64,000 bases of DNA from Escarpia spicata (taxonomy: Eukaryota > Annelida > Polychaeta > Sabellida > Siboglinidae): contig OZ023206.1 in NCBI GenBank assembly GCA_963995525.1, positions 868,001 to 932,000 of the forward strand, in the 5' to 3' direction. Every line of letters begins with the position of its first letter. Position 1 is the stretch's first letter. Under the pieces are notes generated by a model. That model was not told the origin of the DNA and did not search any database. It worked only from the letters and a program-made list of their open reading frames with translations. Made by a program: the position numbers and the translations under genes. Of this stretch, positions 20,473 to 34,490 are shown piece after piece.

Positions 20473-21450
20473 GGTCTTACCCCAAATAGATGTTTTGCAT
20501 GTTACAAATCTTCACGAAGGCTAGATTGATATCAAGCTACACACATAACTAGATTAATCACAAATGGGAATGCATGTTACCGTTCTATCTCCGTCACGTA
20601 AGTTACAAGAACATATTACGTAAGTTATAGGTGTGAAAACTCATCACCATTTGAAGTTTTTTCTTATCTAAAGCAGCAGTACATTCAGTACTCACGAGAC
20701 AAACATGTCCCATGTCAAAGTGTTCGAAAAAAATTAATGCATATCACAGCAAAACGGTATTTGTAGTGCACTTTTTTCGGCGGAAGGATCCTTAATGTGG
20801 TCTTATCCCAAATAGATGATTTGCATGTTACAAATCTTCACGAAGGCTAGATTGATATCAAGCTACGCACATAACTAGATTAACCCCAAATGGGAATGCA
20901 TGTTACCGTTTTATACCCGTCACGTAAGTTACAAGAACATATTACGTAAGTTATAGGTGTGAAAACTCATCCCCATTTGAAGTTTTTTCTTGTCTAAAGC
21001 AGCAGTACCTTCAGTACTCACGAGACAAACATGTCCCATATCCAAGTGTTCGAAAAAAATTAATGCATATCACAGCAAAACGGTATTTGTAGTGCACTTT
21101 TTTCGGCGGAAGGATCCTTAATGTGGTCTTACCCCAAATATATGTTTTGCATGTTACAAATCTTCACGAAGGCTAGATTGATATCAAGCTACACACATAA
21201 TTATATTAACCACAAATGGGAATGCATGTTACCGTTCTATCTCCGTCACGTAAGTTACAAGAACATATTACGTAAGTTATAGGTGTGAAAACTCATCACA
21301 ATTTCAAGTTTTATCTTGTCTAAAGCAGCAGTACCTTCAGTACTCACGAGACAAACATGTCCCATGTCCAAGTGTTCGAAAAAAATTAATGCATATCACA
21401 GCAAAACGGTATTTGTAGTGCACTTTTTTCGGTGGAAGGATCCTTAATGT
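20473..21450 (+). repeat. Three-monomer segment with a long-range copy at 39 kb
   Basis: Monomers carrying CTTATCTAAAG, TTATCCCAAATAGATGATT with CTACGCAC, and CATCACAATTTC with AATTATATT. The same run occurs at about 39.05-40.03 kb, 57 monomers away. Confidence 0.9.
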
Positions 21451-23080
21451 GGTCTTATCCCAAATAGATGATTTGCATGTTACAAATCTTCACGAAGGCT
21501 AGATTGATATCAAGCTACACACATAACTAGATTAACCCCAAATGGGAATGCATGTTACCGTTTTATCCCCGTCACGTAAGCTACAAGAACATATTACGTA
21601 AGTTATAGGTGTGAAAACTCATCCCCATTTGATGTTTTATCTTGTCTAAAGCAGCAGTACATTCAGTACTCACGAGACAAACATGTCCCATGTCAAAATG
21701 TTCGAAAAAAATTAATGCATATCACAGCAAAACGGTATTTGTAGTGCACTTTTTTCGGCGGAAGGATCCTTAATGTGGTCTTACCCCAAATAGATGTTTT
21801 GCATGTTACAAATCTTCACGAAGGCTAGATTGATATAAAGCTACACACATAACTAGATTAACCCCAAATGGGAATGCATGTTACCGTTTTATCCCCGTCA
21901 CGTAAGTTACAAGAACATATTACGTAAGTTATAGGTGTGAAAACTCATCCCCATTTGAAGTTTTTTCTTGTCTAAAGCAGCAGTACCTTCAGTACTCACG
22001 AGACAAACATGTCCCATATCAAAGTTTTTGAAAAAAATTAATGCAAATCACAGCAAAACGGTATTTGTAGTGCACTTTTTTCGGCGGAAGGATCTTTAAT
22101 GTGGTCTTACCCCAAATATATGTTTTGCACGTTACAAATCTTCACGAAGGCTAGATTGATATCAAGCTACACACATAACTAGATTAACCCCAAATGGGAA
22201 TGCATGTTACCGTTTTATCCCCGTCACGTAAGTTACAAGAACATATTACGTAAGTTATAGGTGTGAAAACTCATCCCCATTTGATGTTTTATCTTGTGTA
22301 AAGCAGCAGTACATTCAGTACTCACGAGACAAACATGTCCCATGTCAAAATCTTCGAAAAAAATTAATGCATATCACAGCAAAACGGTATTTGTAGTGCA
22401 CTTTTTTCGGCGGAAGGATCCTTAATGTGGTCTTACCCCAAATAGATGTTTTGCATGTTACAAATCTTCACGAAGGGTAGATTGATATCAAGCTACACAC
22501 ATAACTAGATTAACCCCAAATGAGAATGCATGTTACCGTTTTATCCCCGTCACGTAAGTTACAAGAACATATTACGTAAGTTATAGGTGTGAAAACTCAT
22601 CCCCATTTGAAGTTTTTTCTTGTCTAAAGCAGCAGTACCTTCAGTACTCACGAGACAAACATGTCCCATATCAAAGTGTTCGAAAAAAATTAATGCATAT
22701 CACAGCAAAACGGTATTTGTAGTGCACTTTTTTCGGCGGAAGGATCCTTAATGTGGTCTTACCCCAAATATATGTTTTGCATGTTACAAATCTTCACGAA
22801 GGCTAGATTGATATCAAGCTACGCACATAACTAGATTAACCCCAAATGGGAATGCATGTTACCGTTTTATCCCCGTCACGTAAGTTACAAGAACATATTA
22901 CGTAAGTTATAGGTGTGAAAACTCATCCCCATTTGAAGTTTTTTCTTGTCTAAAGCAGCAGTACCTTCAGTACTCACGAGACAAACATGTCCCATGTCCA
23001 AGTGTTCGAAAAAAATTAATGCATATCACAGCAAAACGGTATTTGTAGTGCACTTTTTTCGGCGGAAGGATCCTTAATGT
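21451..23080 (+). repeat. 1630-bp pentamer higher-order repeat
   Basis: Five monomers marked by CGTAAGCTACAAG (21581); GATATAAAGC with GTTTTTGAAA; TTTGCACG with CAAAATCTTCG; GGGTAGATTG; and CTACGCAC. The CGTAAGCTACAAG change, which destroys the left ACGTAAGTTA element, recurs at 23211 and 24515 as a clock for this block. Confidence 0.92.
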
Positions 23081-24384
23081 GGTCTTATCCCAAATAGATG
23101 ATTTGCATGTTACAAATCTTCACGAAGGCTAGATTGATATCAAGCTACACACATAACTAGATTAACCCCAAATGGGAATGCATGTTACCGTTTTATCCCC
23201 GTCACGTAAGCTACAAGAACATATTACGTAAGTTATAGGTGTGAAAACTCATCCCCATTTGATGTTTTATCTTGTCTAAAGCAGCAGTACATTCAGTACT
23301 CACGAGACAAACATGTCCCATGTCAAAATGTTCGAAAAAAATTAATGCATATCACAGCAAAACGGTATTTGTAGTGCACTTTTTTCGGCGGAAGGATCTT
23401 TAATGTGGTGTTACCCCAAATATATGTTTTGCACGTTACAAATCTTCACGAAGGCTAGATTGATATCAAGCTACACACATAACTAGATTAACCCCAAATG
23501 GGAATGCATGTTACCGTTTTATCCCCGTCACGTAAGTTACAAGAACATATTACGTAAGTTATAGGTGTGAAAACTCATCCCCATTTGATGTTTTATCTTG
23601 TGTAAAGCAGCAGTACATTCAGTACTCACGAGACAAACATGTCCCATGTCAAAATCTTCGAAAAAAATTAATGCATATCACAGCAAAACGGTATTTGTAG
23701 TGCACTTTTTTCGGCGGAAGGATCCTTAATGTGGTCTTACCCCAAATAGATGTTTTGCATGTTACAAATCTTCACGAAGGGTAGATTGATATCAAGCTAC
23801 ACACATAACTAGATTAACCCCAAATGGGAATGCATGTTACCGTTTTATCCCCGTCACGTAAGTTACAAGAACATATTACGTAAGTTATAGGTGTGAAAAC
23901 TCATCCCCATTTGAAGTTTTTTCTTGTCTAAAGCAGCAGTACCTTCAGTACTCACGAGACAAACATGTCCCATATCAAAGTGTTCGAAAAAAATTAATGC
24001 ATATCACAGCAAAACGGTATTTGTAGTGCACTTTTTTCGGCGGAAGGATCCTTAATGTGGTCTTACCCCAAATATATGTTTTGCATGTTACAAATCTTCA
24101 CGAAGGCTAGATTGATATCAAGCTACGCACATAACTAGATTAACCCCAAATGGGAATGCATGTTACCGTTTTATCCCCGTCACGTAAGTTACAAGAACAT
24201 ATTACGTAAGTTATAGGTGTGAAAACTCATCCCCATTTGAAGTTTTTTCTTGTCTAAAGCAGCAGTACCTTCAGTACTCACGAGACAAACATGTCCCATG
24301 TCCAAGTGTTCGAAAAAAATTAATGCATATCACAGCAAAACGGTATTTGTAGTGCACTTTTTTCGGCGGAAGGATCCTTAATGT
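23081..24384 (+). repeat. Pentamer copy reduced to four monomers
   Basis: Same order as 21451-23080 but without the GATATAAAGC monomer. The first monomer ends GGATCTTT followed by GGTGTTACCCC instead of GGATCCTT, which places the deletion junction near 23395-23410. The GGTGTTACC variant is repeated at 25037. Confidence 0.9.
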
Positions 24385-26992
24385 GGTCTTATCCCAAATA
24401 GATGATTTGCATGTTACAAATCTTCACGAAGGCTAGATTGATATCAAGCTACACACATAACTAGATTAACCCCAAATGGGAATGCATGTTACCGTTTTAT
24501 CCCCGTCACGTAAGCTACAAGAACATATTACGTAAGTTATAGGTGTGAAAACTCATCCCCATTTGATGTTTTATCTTGTCTAAAGCAGCAGTACATTCAG
24601 TACTCACGAGACAAACATGTCCCATGTCAAAATGTTCGAAAAAAATTAATGCATATCACAGCAAAACGGTATTTGTAGTGCACTTTTTTCGGCGGAAGGA
24701 TCCTTAATGTGGTCTTACCCCAAATAGATGTTTTGCATGTTACAAATCTTCACGAAGGCTAGATTGATATAAAGCTACACACATAACTAGATTAATCCCA
24801 AATGGGAATGCATGTTACCGTTTTATCCCCGTCACGTAAGTTACAAGAACATATTACGTAAGTTATAGGTGTGAAAACTCATCCCCATTTGAAGTTTTTT
24901 CTTGTCTAAAGCAGCAGTACCTTCAGTACTCACGAGACAAACATGTCCCATATCAAAGTTTTTGAAAAAAATTAATGCAAATCACAGCAAAACGGTATTT
25001 GTAGTGCACTTTTTTCGGCGGAAGGATCTTTAATGTGGTGTTACCCCAAATATATGTTTTGCACGTTACAAATCTTCACGAAGGCTAGATTGATATCAAG
25101 CTACACACATAACTAGATTAACCCCAAATGGGAATGCATGTTACCGTTTTATCCCCGTCACGTAAGTTACAAGAACATATTACGTAATTTATAGGTGTGA
25201 AAACTCATCCCCATTTGATGTTTTATCTTGTGTAAAGCAGCAGTACATTCAGTACTCACGAGACAAACATGTCCCATGTCAAAATCTTCGAAAAAAATTA
25301 ATGCATATCACAGCAAAACGGTATTTGTAGTGCACTTTTTTCGGCGGAAGGATCCTTAATGTGGTCTTACCCCAAATAGATGTTTTGCATGTTACAAATC
25401 TTCACGAAGGGTAGATTGATATCAAGCTACACACATAACTAGATTAACCCCAAATGGGAATGCATGTTACCGTTTTATCCCCGTCACGTAAGTTACAAGA
25501 ACATATTACGTAAGTTATAGGTGTGAAAACTCATCCCCATTTGAAGTTTTTTCTTGTCTAAAGCAGCAGTACCTTCAGTACTCACGAGACAAACATGTCC
25601 CATGTCCAAGTGTTCGAAAAAAATTAATGCATATCACAGCAAAACGGTATTTGTAGTGCACTTTTTTCGGTGGAAGGATCCTTAATGTGGTCTTACCCCA
25701 AATATATGTTTTGCATGTTACAAATCTTCACGAAGGCTAGATTGATATCAAGCTACACACATAACTAGATTAATCACAAATGGGAATGCATGTTACCGTT
25801 CTATCTCCGTCACGTAAGTTACAAGAACATATTACGTAAGTTATAGGTGTGAAAACTCATCCCCATTTGAAGTTTTTTCTTGTCTAAAGCAGCAGTACAT
25901 TCAGTACTCACGAGACAAACATGTCCTATGTCAAAATGTTCGAAAACAATTAATGCATATCACAGCAAAACGGTATTTGTAGTTCACTTTTTTCGGCGGA
26001 AGGATCCTTAATGTGGTCTTACCCCAAATAGATGTTTTGCATGTTACAAATCTTCACGAAGGCTAGATTGATATCAAGCTACACACATAACTAGATTAAC
26101 CCCAAATGGGAATGCATGTTACCGTTTTATCCCCGTCACGTAAGTTACAAGAACATATTACGTAAGTTATAGGTGTGAAAACTCATCCCCATTTGAAGTT
26201 TTTTCTTGTCTAAAGCAGCAGTACCTTCAGTACTCACGAGACAAACATGTCCCATATCAAAGTGTTCGAAAAAAATTAATGCATATCAGAGCAAAACGGT
26301 ATTTGTAGTGCACTTTTTTCGGCGGAAGGATCTTTAATGTGGTCTTACCCCAAATAGATGTTTTGCATGTTACAAATCTTCACGAAGGCTAGATTGATAT
26401 CAAGCTACACACATAACTAGATTAACCCGAAATGGGAATGCATGTTACCGTTTTATCCCCGTCACGTAAGTTACAAGAACATATTACGTAAGTTATAGGT
26501 GTGAAAACTCATCCCCATTTGAAGTTTTTTCATGTCTAAAGCAGCAGTACCTTCAGTACTCACGAGACAAACATGTCCCATATCAAAGTGTTCGAAAAAA
26601 ATTAATGCATATCACAGCAAAACGGTATTTGTAGTGCACTTTTTTCGGCGGAAGGATCTTTAATGTGGTCTTACCCCAAATAGATGTTTTGCATGTTACA
26701 AATCTTCACGAAGGCTAGATTGATATCAAGCTACACACATAACTAGATTAATCACAAATGGGAATGCATGTTACCGTTCTATCTCCGTCACGTAAGTTAC
26801 AAGAACATATTACGTAAGTTATAGGTGTGAAAACTCATCCCCATTTGATGTTTTATCTTGTGTAAAGCAGCAGTACATTCAGTACTCACGAGACAAACAT
26901 GTCCCATATCAAAGTGTTCGAAAAAAATTAATGCATATCACAGCAAAACGGTATTTGTAATGCACTTTTTTCGGCGGAATGATATTTAATGT
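24385..26992 (+). repeat. Eight monomers: third pentamer-like run and transition
   Basis: Begins as a third copy of the pentamer (CTACAAG monomer, GATATAAAGC, GGTGTTACC, GGGTAGATTG), then changes near 25600 to monomers with GTCCTATG, CATATCAGAGC, AACCCGAAATGGG and GGAATGATATTT. The AACCCGAAATGGG and CATATCAGAGC monomers recur near 31.8, 37.1, 43.9 and 46.9 kb. Confidence 0.88.
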
Positions 26993-27318
26993 GGTCTTAC
27001 CCCAAATAGATGTTTTGCATGTTATAAATCTTCACGAAGGCTAGATTGATATCAAGCTACACACATAACTAGATTAACCCCAAATGGGAATGCATGTTAC
27101 CGTTTTATCCCCGTCACGTAAGTTACAAGAACATATTACGTAAGTTATAGGTGTGAAAACTCATCCCCATTTGAATTTTTTTCTTGTCTAAAGCAGCAGT
27201 ACATTCAGTACTCACGAGACAAACATGTCCCATATCAAAGTGTTCGAAAAAAATTAATGCATATCACAGCAAAACGGTATTTGTAATGCCATTTTTTCGG
27301 CGGAAGGATATTTAATGT

Positions 27319-29274
27319 GGTCTTACCCCAAATAGATGTTTTGCATGTTACAAATCTTCACGAAGGCTAGATTGATATCAAGCTACACACATAACTAGAT
27401 TAACCCCAAATGGGAATGCATGTTACCGTTTTATCCCAGTCACGTAAGTTACAAGAACATATTACGTAAGTTATAGGTGTGAAAACTCATCCCCATTTGA
27501 TGTTTTATCTTGTCTAAAGCAGCAGTACATTCAGTACTCACGAGACAAACATGTCCCATGTCAAAATGTTCGAAAAAAATTAATGCATATCACAGCAAAA
27601 CGGTATTTGTAGTGCACTTTTTTCGGCGGAAGGATCCTTAATGTGGTCTTACCCCAAATAGATGTTTTGCATGTTACAAATCTTCACGAAGGCGAGATTG
27701 ATATAAAGCTACACACATAACTAGATTAACCCCAAATGGGAATGCATGTTACCGTTTTATCCCCGTCACGTAAGTTACAAGAACATATTACGTAAGTTAT
27801 AGGTGTGAAAACTCATCCCCATTTGAAGTTTTTTCTTGTCTAAAGCAGCAGTACCTTCAGTACTCACGAGACAAACATGTCCCATATCAAAGTTTTCGAA
27901 AAAAATTAATGCAAATCACAGCAAAACGGTATTTGTAGTGCACTTTTTTCGGCGGAAGGATCTTTAATGTGGTCTTACCCCAAATATATGTTTTGCACGT
28001 TACAAATCTTCACGAAGGCTAGATTGATATCAAGCTACACACATAACTAGATTAACCCCAAATTGGAATGCATGTTACCGTTTTATCCCCGTCACGTAAG
28101 TTACAAGAACATATTACGTAAGTTATAGGTGTGAAAACTCATCCCCATTTGATGTTTTATCTTGTCTAAAGCAGCAGTACATTCAGTACTCACGAGACAA
28201 ACATGTCCCATGTCAAAATGTTCGAAAAAAATTTATGCATATCACAGCAAAACGGTATTTGTAGTGCACTTTTTTCGGCGGAAGGATCCTTAATGTGGTC
28301 TTACCCCAAATAGATGTTTTGCATGTTACAAATCTTCACGAAGGGTAGATTGATATCAAGCTACACACATAACTAGATTAACCCCAAATGGGAATGCATG
28401 TTACCGTTTTATCCCCGTCACGTAAGTTACAAGAACATATTACGTAAGTTATAGGTGAGAAAACTCATCCCCATTTGAAGTTTTTTCTTGTCTAAAGCAG
28501 CAGTACCTTCAGTACTCACGAGACAAACATGTCCCATATCAAAGTGTTCGAAAAAAATTAATGCATATCACAGCAAAACGGTATTTGTAGTGCACTTTTT
28601 TCGGCGGAAGGATCCTTAATGTGGTCTTACCCGAAATATATGTTTTGCATGTTACAAATCTTCACGAAGGCTAGATTGATATCAAGCTACACACATAATT
28701 AGATTAACCACAAATGGGAATGCATGTTACCGTTCTATCTCCGTCACGTAAGTTACAAGAACATATTACGTAAGTTATAGGTGTGAAAACTCATCACCAT
28801 TTCAAGTTTTATCTTGTCTAAAGCAGCAGTACCTTCAGTACTCACGAGACAAACATGTCCCATGTCCAAGTGTTCGAAAAAAAATAATGCATATTACAGC
28901 AGAACGGTATTTGTAGTGCACTTTTTTCGGCGGAAGGATCTTTAATGTGGTCTTACCCCAAATAGATGTTTTGCATGTTACAAATCTTCACGAAGGCTAG
29001 ATTGATATCAAGCTACACACATAACTAGATTAATCACAAATGGGAATGCATGTTACCGTTCTATCTCCGTCACGTAAGTTACAAGAACATATTACGTAAG
29101 TTATAGGTGTGAAAACTAATCCCCATTTGAAGTTTTTTCTTGTCTAAAGCAGCAGTATATTCAGTACTCACGAGACAAACATGTCCCATGTCAAAATGTT
29201 CGAAAAAAATTAATGCATATCACAGCAAAACGGTATTTGTAATGCCATTTTTTCGGCGGAAGGATATTTAATGT
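27319..29274 (+). repeat. Nested 1956-bp hexamer, copy 1a
   Basis: Six monomers with markers CCCAGTCACG; AAGGCGAGATTG; CCAAATTGGAATG with AATTTATGC; GGTGAGAAAAC; ACCCGAAATATATG; and a TTAATCAC monomer with GTATATTCAG that ends AATGCCATTTTTTC. Also diagnostic is TATTACAGCAGAACGG near 28891. Confidence 0.92.
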
Positions 29275-31230
29275 GGTCTTACCCCAAATAGATGTTTTGC
29301 ATGTTACAAATCTTCACGAAGGCTAGATTGATATCAAGCTACACACATAACTAGATTAACCCCAAATGGGAATGCATGTTACCGTTTTATCCCAGTCACG
29401 TAAGTTACAAGAACATATTACGTAAGTTATAGGTGTGAAAACTCATCCCCATTTGATGTTTTATCTTGTCTAAAGCAGCAGTACATTCAGTACTCACGAG
29501 ACAAACATGTCCCATGTCAAAATGTTCGAAAAAAATTAATGCATATCACAGCAAAACGGTATTTGTAGTGCACTTTTTTCGGCGGAAGGATCCTTAATGT
29601 GGTCTTACCCCAAATAGATGTTTTGCATGTTACAAATCTTCACGAAGGCGAGATTGATATAAAGCTACACACATAACTAGATTAACCCCAAATGGGAATG
29701 CATGTTACCGTTTTATCCCCGTCACGTAAGTTACAAGAACATATTACGTAAGTTATAGGTGTGAAAACTCATCCCCATTTGAAGTTTTTTCTTGTCTAAA
29801 GCAGCAGTACCTTCAGTACTCACGAGACAAACATGTCCCATATCAAAGTTTTCGAAAAAAATTAATGCAAATCACAGCAAAACGGTATTTGTAGTGCACT
29901 TTTTTCGGCGGAAGGATCTTTAATGTGGTCTTACCCCAAATATATGTTTTGCACGTTACAAATCTTCACGAAGGCTAGATTGATATCAAGCTACACACAT
30001 AACTAGATTAACCCCAAATTGGAATGCATGTTACCGTTTTATCCCCGTCACGTAAGTTACAAGAACATATTACGTAAGTTATAGGTGTGAAAACTCATCC
30101 CCATTTGATGTTTTATCTTGTCTAAAGCAGCAGTACATTCAGTACTCACGAGACAAACATGTCCCATGTCAAAATGTTCGAAAAAAAATTATGCATATCA
30201 CAGCAAAACGGTATTTGTAGTGCACTTTTTTCGGCGGAAGGATCCTTAATGTGGTCTTACCCCAAATAGATGTTTTGCATGTTACAAATCTTCACGAAGG
30301 GTAGATTGATATCAAGCTACACACATAACTAGATTAACCCCAAATGGGAATGCATGTTACCGTTTTATCCCCGTCACGTAAGTTACAAGAACATATTACG
30401 TAAGTTATAGGTGAGAAAACTCATCCCCATTTGAAGTTTTTTCTTGTCTAAAGCAGCAGTACCTTCAGTACTCACGAGACAAACATGTCCCATATCAAAG
30501 TGTTCGAAAAAAATTAATGCATATCACAGCAAAACGGTATTTGTAGTGCACTTTTTTCGGCGGAAGGATCCTTAATGTGGTCTTACCCGAAATATATGTT
30601 TTGCATGTTACAAATCTTCACGAAGGCTAGATTGATATCAAGCTACACACATAATTAGATTAACCACAAATGGGAATGCATGTTACCGTTCTATCTCCGT
30701 CACGTAAGTTACAAGAACATATTACGTAAGTTATAGGTGTGAAAACTCATCACCATTTCAAGTTTTATCTTGTCTAAAGCAGCAGTACCTTCAGTACTCA
30801 CGAGACAAACATGTCCCATGTCCAAGTGTTCGAAAAAAAATAATGCATATTACAGCAGAACGGTATTTGTAGTGCACTTTTTTCGGCGGAAGGATCTTTA
30901 ATGTGGTCTTACCCCAAATAGATGTTTTGCATGTTACAAATCTTCACGAAGGCTATATTGATATCAAGCTACACACATAACTAGATTAATCACAAATGGG
31001 AATGCATGTTACCGTTCTATCTCCGTCACGTAAGTTACAAGAACATATTACGTAAGTTATAGGTGTGAAAACTAATCCCCATTTGAAGTTTTTTCTTGTC
31101 TAAAGCAGCAGTATATTCAGTACTCACGAGACAAACATGTCCCATGTCAAAATGTTCGAAAAAAATTAATGCATATCACAGCAAAACGGTATTTGTAGTG
31201 CACTTTTTTCGGCGGAAGGATCCTTAATGT
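29275..31230 (+). repeat. Nested 1956-bp hexamer, copy 1b
   Basis: Second copy of the nested hexamer. Differences from 1a are few: eight A and ATTATGC near 30181 instead of seven A and TTTATGC, GGCTATATTG at 30951, and a right end with GTAGTGCAC and GGATCC instead of AATGCCATTT and GGATATTT. Confidence 0.92.
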
Positions 31231-32534
31231 GGTCTTACCCCAAATAGATGTTTTGCATGTTACAAATCTTCACGAAGGGTAGATTGATATCAAGCTACAC
31301 ACATAACTAGATTAACCGCAAATGGGAATGCATGTTACCGTTTTATCCCCGTCACGTAAGTTACAAGAACATATTACGTAAGTTATAGGTGTGAAAACTC
31401 ATCCCCATTTGATGTTTTATCTTGTCTAAAGCAGCAGTACATTCAGTACTCACGAGACAAACATGTCCTATGTCAAAATGTTCGAAAAAAATTAATGCAT
31501 ATCACAGCAAAACGGTATTTGTAGTTCACTTTTTTCGGCGGAAGGATCCTTAATGTGGTCTTACCCGAAATAGATGTTTTGCATGTTACAAATCTTCACG
31601 AAGGCTAGATTGATATCAAGCTACACACATAACTAGATTAACCCCAAATGGGAATGCATGTTACCGTTCTATCCCCGTCACGTAAGTTACAAGAACATAT
31701 TACGTAAGTTATAGGTGTGAAAACTCATCCCCATTTGAAGTTTTTTCTTGTCTAAAGCAGCAGTACCTTCAGTACTCACGAGACAAACATGTCCCATATC
31801 AAAGTGTTCGAAAAAAATTAATGCATATCAGAGCAAAACGGTATTTGTAGTGCACTTTTTTCGGCGGAAGGATCTTTAATGTGGTCTTACCCCAAATAGA
31901 TGTTTTGCATGTTACAAATCTTCACGAAGGCTAGATTGATATCAAGCTACACACATAACTAGATTAACCCGAAATGGGAATGCATGTTACCGTTTTATCC
32001 CCGTCACGTAAGTTACAAGAACATATTACGTAAGTTATAGGTGTGAAAACTCATCCCCATTTGATGTTTTATCTTGTGTAAAGCAGCAGTACATTCAGTA
32101 CTCACGAGACAAACATGTCCCATATCAAAGTGTTCGAAAAAAATTAATGCATATCACAGCAAAACGGTATTTGTAATGCACTTTTTTCGGCGGAATGATA
32201 TTTAATGTGGTCTTACCCCAAATAGATGTTTTGCATGTTATAAATCTTCACGAAGGCTAGATTGATATCAAGCTACACACATAACTAGATTAACCCCAAA
32301 TGGGAATGCATGTTACCGTTTTATCCCCGTCACGTAAGTTACAAGAACATATTACGTAAGTTATAGGTGTGAAAACTCATCCCCATTTGAATTTTTTTCT
32401 TGTCTAAAGCAGCAGTACATTCAGTACTCACGAGACAAACATGTCCCATATCAAAGTGTTCGAAAAAAATTAATGCATATCACAGCAAAACGGTATTTGT
32501 AATGCCATTTTTTCGGCGGAAGGATATTTAATGT

Positions 32535-34490
32535 GGTCTTACCCCAAATAGATGTTTTGCATGTTACAAATCTTCACGAAGGCTAGATTGATATCAAGCT
32601 ACACACATAACTAGATTAACCCCAAATGGGAATGCATGTTACCGTTTTATCCCAGTCACGTAAGTTACAAGAACATATTACGTAAGTTATAGGTGTGAAA
32701 ACTCATCCCCATTTGATGTTTTATCTTGTCTAAAGCAGCAGTACATTCAGTACTCACGAGACAAACATGTCCCATGTCAAAATGTTCGAAAAAAATTAAT
32801 GCATATCACAGCAAAACGGTATTTGTAGTGCACTTTTTTCGGCGGAAGGATCCTTAATGTGGTCTTACCCCAAATAGATGTTTTGCATGTTACAAATCTT
32901 CACGAAGGCGAGATTGATATAAAGCTACACACATAACTAGATTAACCCCAAATGGGAATGCATGTTACCGTTTTATCCCCGTCACGTAAGTTACAAGAAC
33001 ATATTACGTAAGTTATAGGTGTGAAAACTCATCCCCATTTGAAGTTTTTTCTTGTCTAAAGCAGCAGTACCTTCAGTACTCACGAGACAAACATGTCCCA
33101 TATCAAAGTTTTCGAAAAAAATTAATGCAAATCACAGCAAAACGGTATTTGTAGTGCACTTTTTTCGGCGGAAGGATCTTTAATGTGGTCTTACCCCAAA
33201 TATATGTTTTGCACGTTACAAATCTTCACGAAGGCTAGATTGATATCAAGCTACACACATAACTAGATTAACCCCAAATTGGAATGCATGTTACCGTTTT
33301 ATCCCCGTCACGTAAGTTACAAGAACATATTACGTAAGTTATAGGTGTGAAAACTCATCCCCATTTGATGTTTTATCTTGTCTAAAGCAGCAGTACATTC
33401 AGTACTCACGAGACAAACATGTCCCATGTCAAAATGTTCGAAAAAAATTTATGCATATCACAGCAAAACGGTATTTGTAGTGCACTTTTTTCGGCGGAAG
33501 GATCCTTAATGTGGTCTTACCCCAAATAGATGTTTTGCATGTTACAAATCTTCACGAAGGGTAGATTGATATCAAGCTACACACATAACTAGATTAACCC
33601 CAAATGGGAATGCATGTTACCGTTTTATCCCCGTCACGTAAGTTACAAGAACATATTACGTAAGTTATAGGTGAGAAAACTCATCCCCATTTGAAGTTTT
33701 TTCTTGTCTAAAGCAGCAGTACCTTCAGTACTCACGAGACAAACATGTCCCATATCAAAGTGTTCGAAAAAAATTAATGCATATCACAGCAAAACGGTAT
33801 TTGTAGTGCACTTTTTTCGGCGGAAGGATCCTTAATGTGGTCTTACCCGAAATATATGTTTTGCATGTTACAAATCTTCACGAAGGCTAGATTGATATCA
33901 AGCTACACACATAATTAGATTAACCACAAATGGGAATGCATGTTACCGTTCTATCTCCGTCACGTAAGTTACAAGAACATATTACGTAAGTTATAGGTGT
34001 GAAAACTCATCACCATTTCAAGTTTTATCTTGTCTAAAGCAGCAGTACCTTCAGTACTCACGAGACAAACATGTCCCATGTCCAAGTGTTCGAAAAAAAA
34101 TAATGCATATTACAGCAGAACGGTATTTGTAGTGCACTTTTTTCGGCGGAAGGATCTTTAATGTGGTCTTACCCCAAATAGATGTTTTGCATGTTACAAA
34201 TCTTCACGAAGGCTAGATTGATATCAAGCTACACACATAACTAGATTAATCACAAATGGGAATGCATGTTACCGTTCTATCTCCGTCACGTAAGTTACAA
34301 GAACATATTACGTAAGTTATAGGTGTGAAAACTAATCCCCATTTGAAGTTTTTTCTTGTCTAAAGCAGCAGTATATTCAGTACTCACGAGACAAACATGT
34401 CCCATGTCAAAATGTTCGAAAAAAATTAATGCATATCACAGCAAAACGGTATTTGTAATGCCATTTTTTCGGCGGAAGGATATTTAATGT
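32535..34490 (+). repeat. Nested 1956-bp hexamer, copy 2a
   Basis: Same six-monomer order as 27319-29274, offset by exactly 5216 bp, including CCAAATTGGAATG, GGTGAGAAAAC and AATGCCATTTTTTC (34458). Confidence 0.92.

Larger units (their letters stand above)
26993..32208 (+). repeat. 5216-bp 16-mer higher-order repeat, copy 1
   Basis: Sixteen monomers repeated once more at 32209. Markers kept at exactly 5216 bp include GTTATAAATC (27021 and 32237), AATGCCATTTTTTCGG (27286 and 32502, 29242 and 34458), GGCTATATTG (30951 and 36167) and ACCGCAAATGGG (31315 and 36531). Inside it are two copies of a 1956-bp hexamer, so the structure is nested. Confidence 0.93.
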
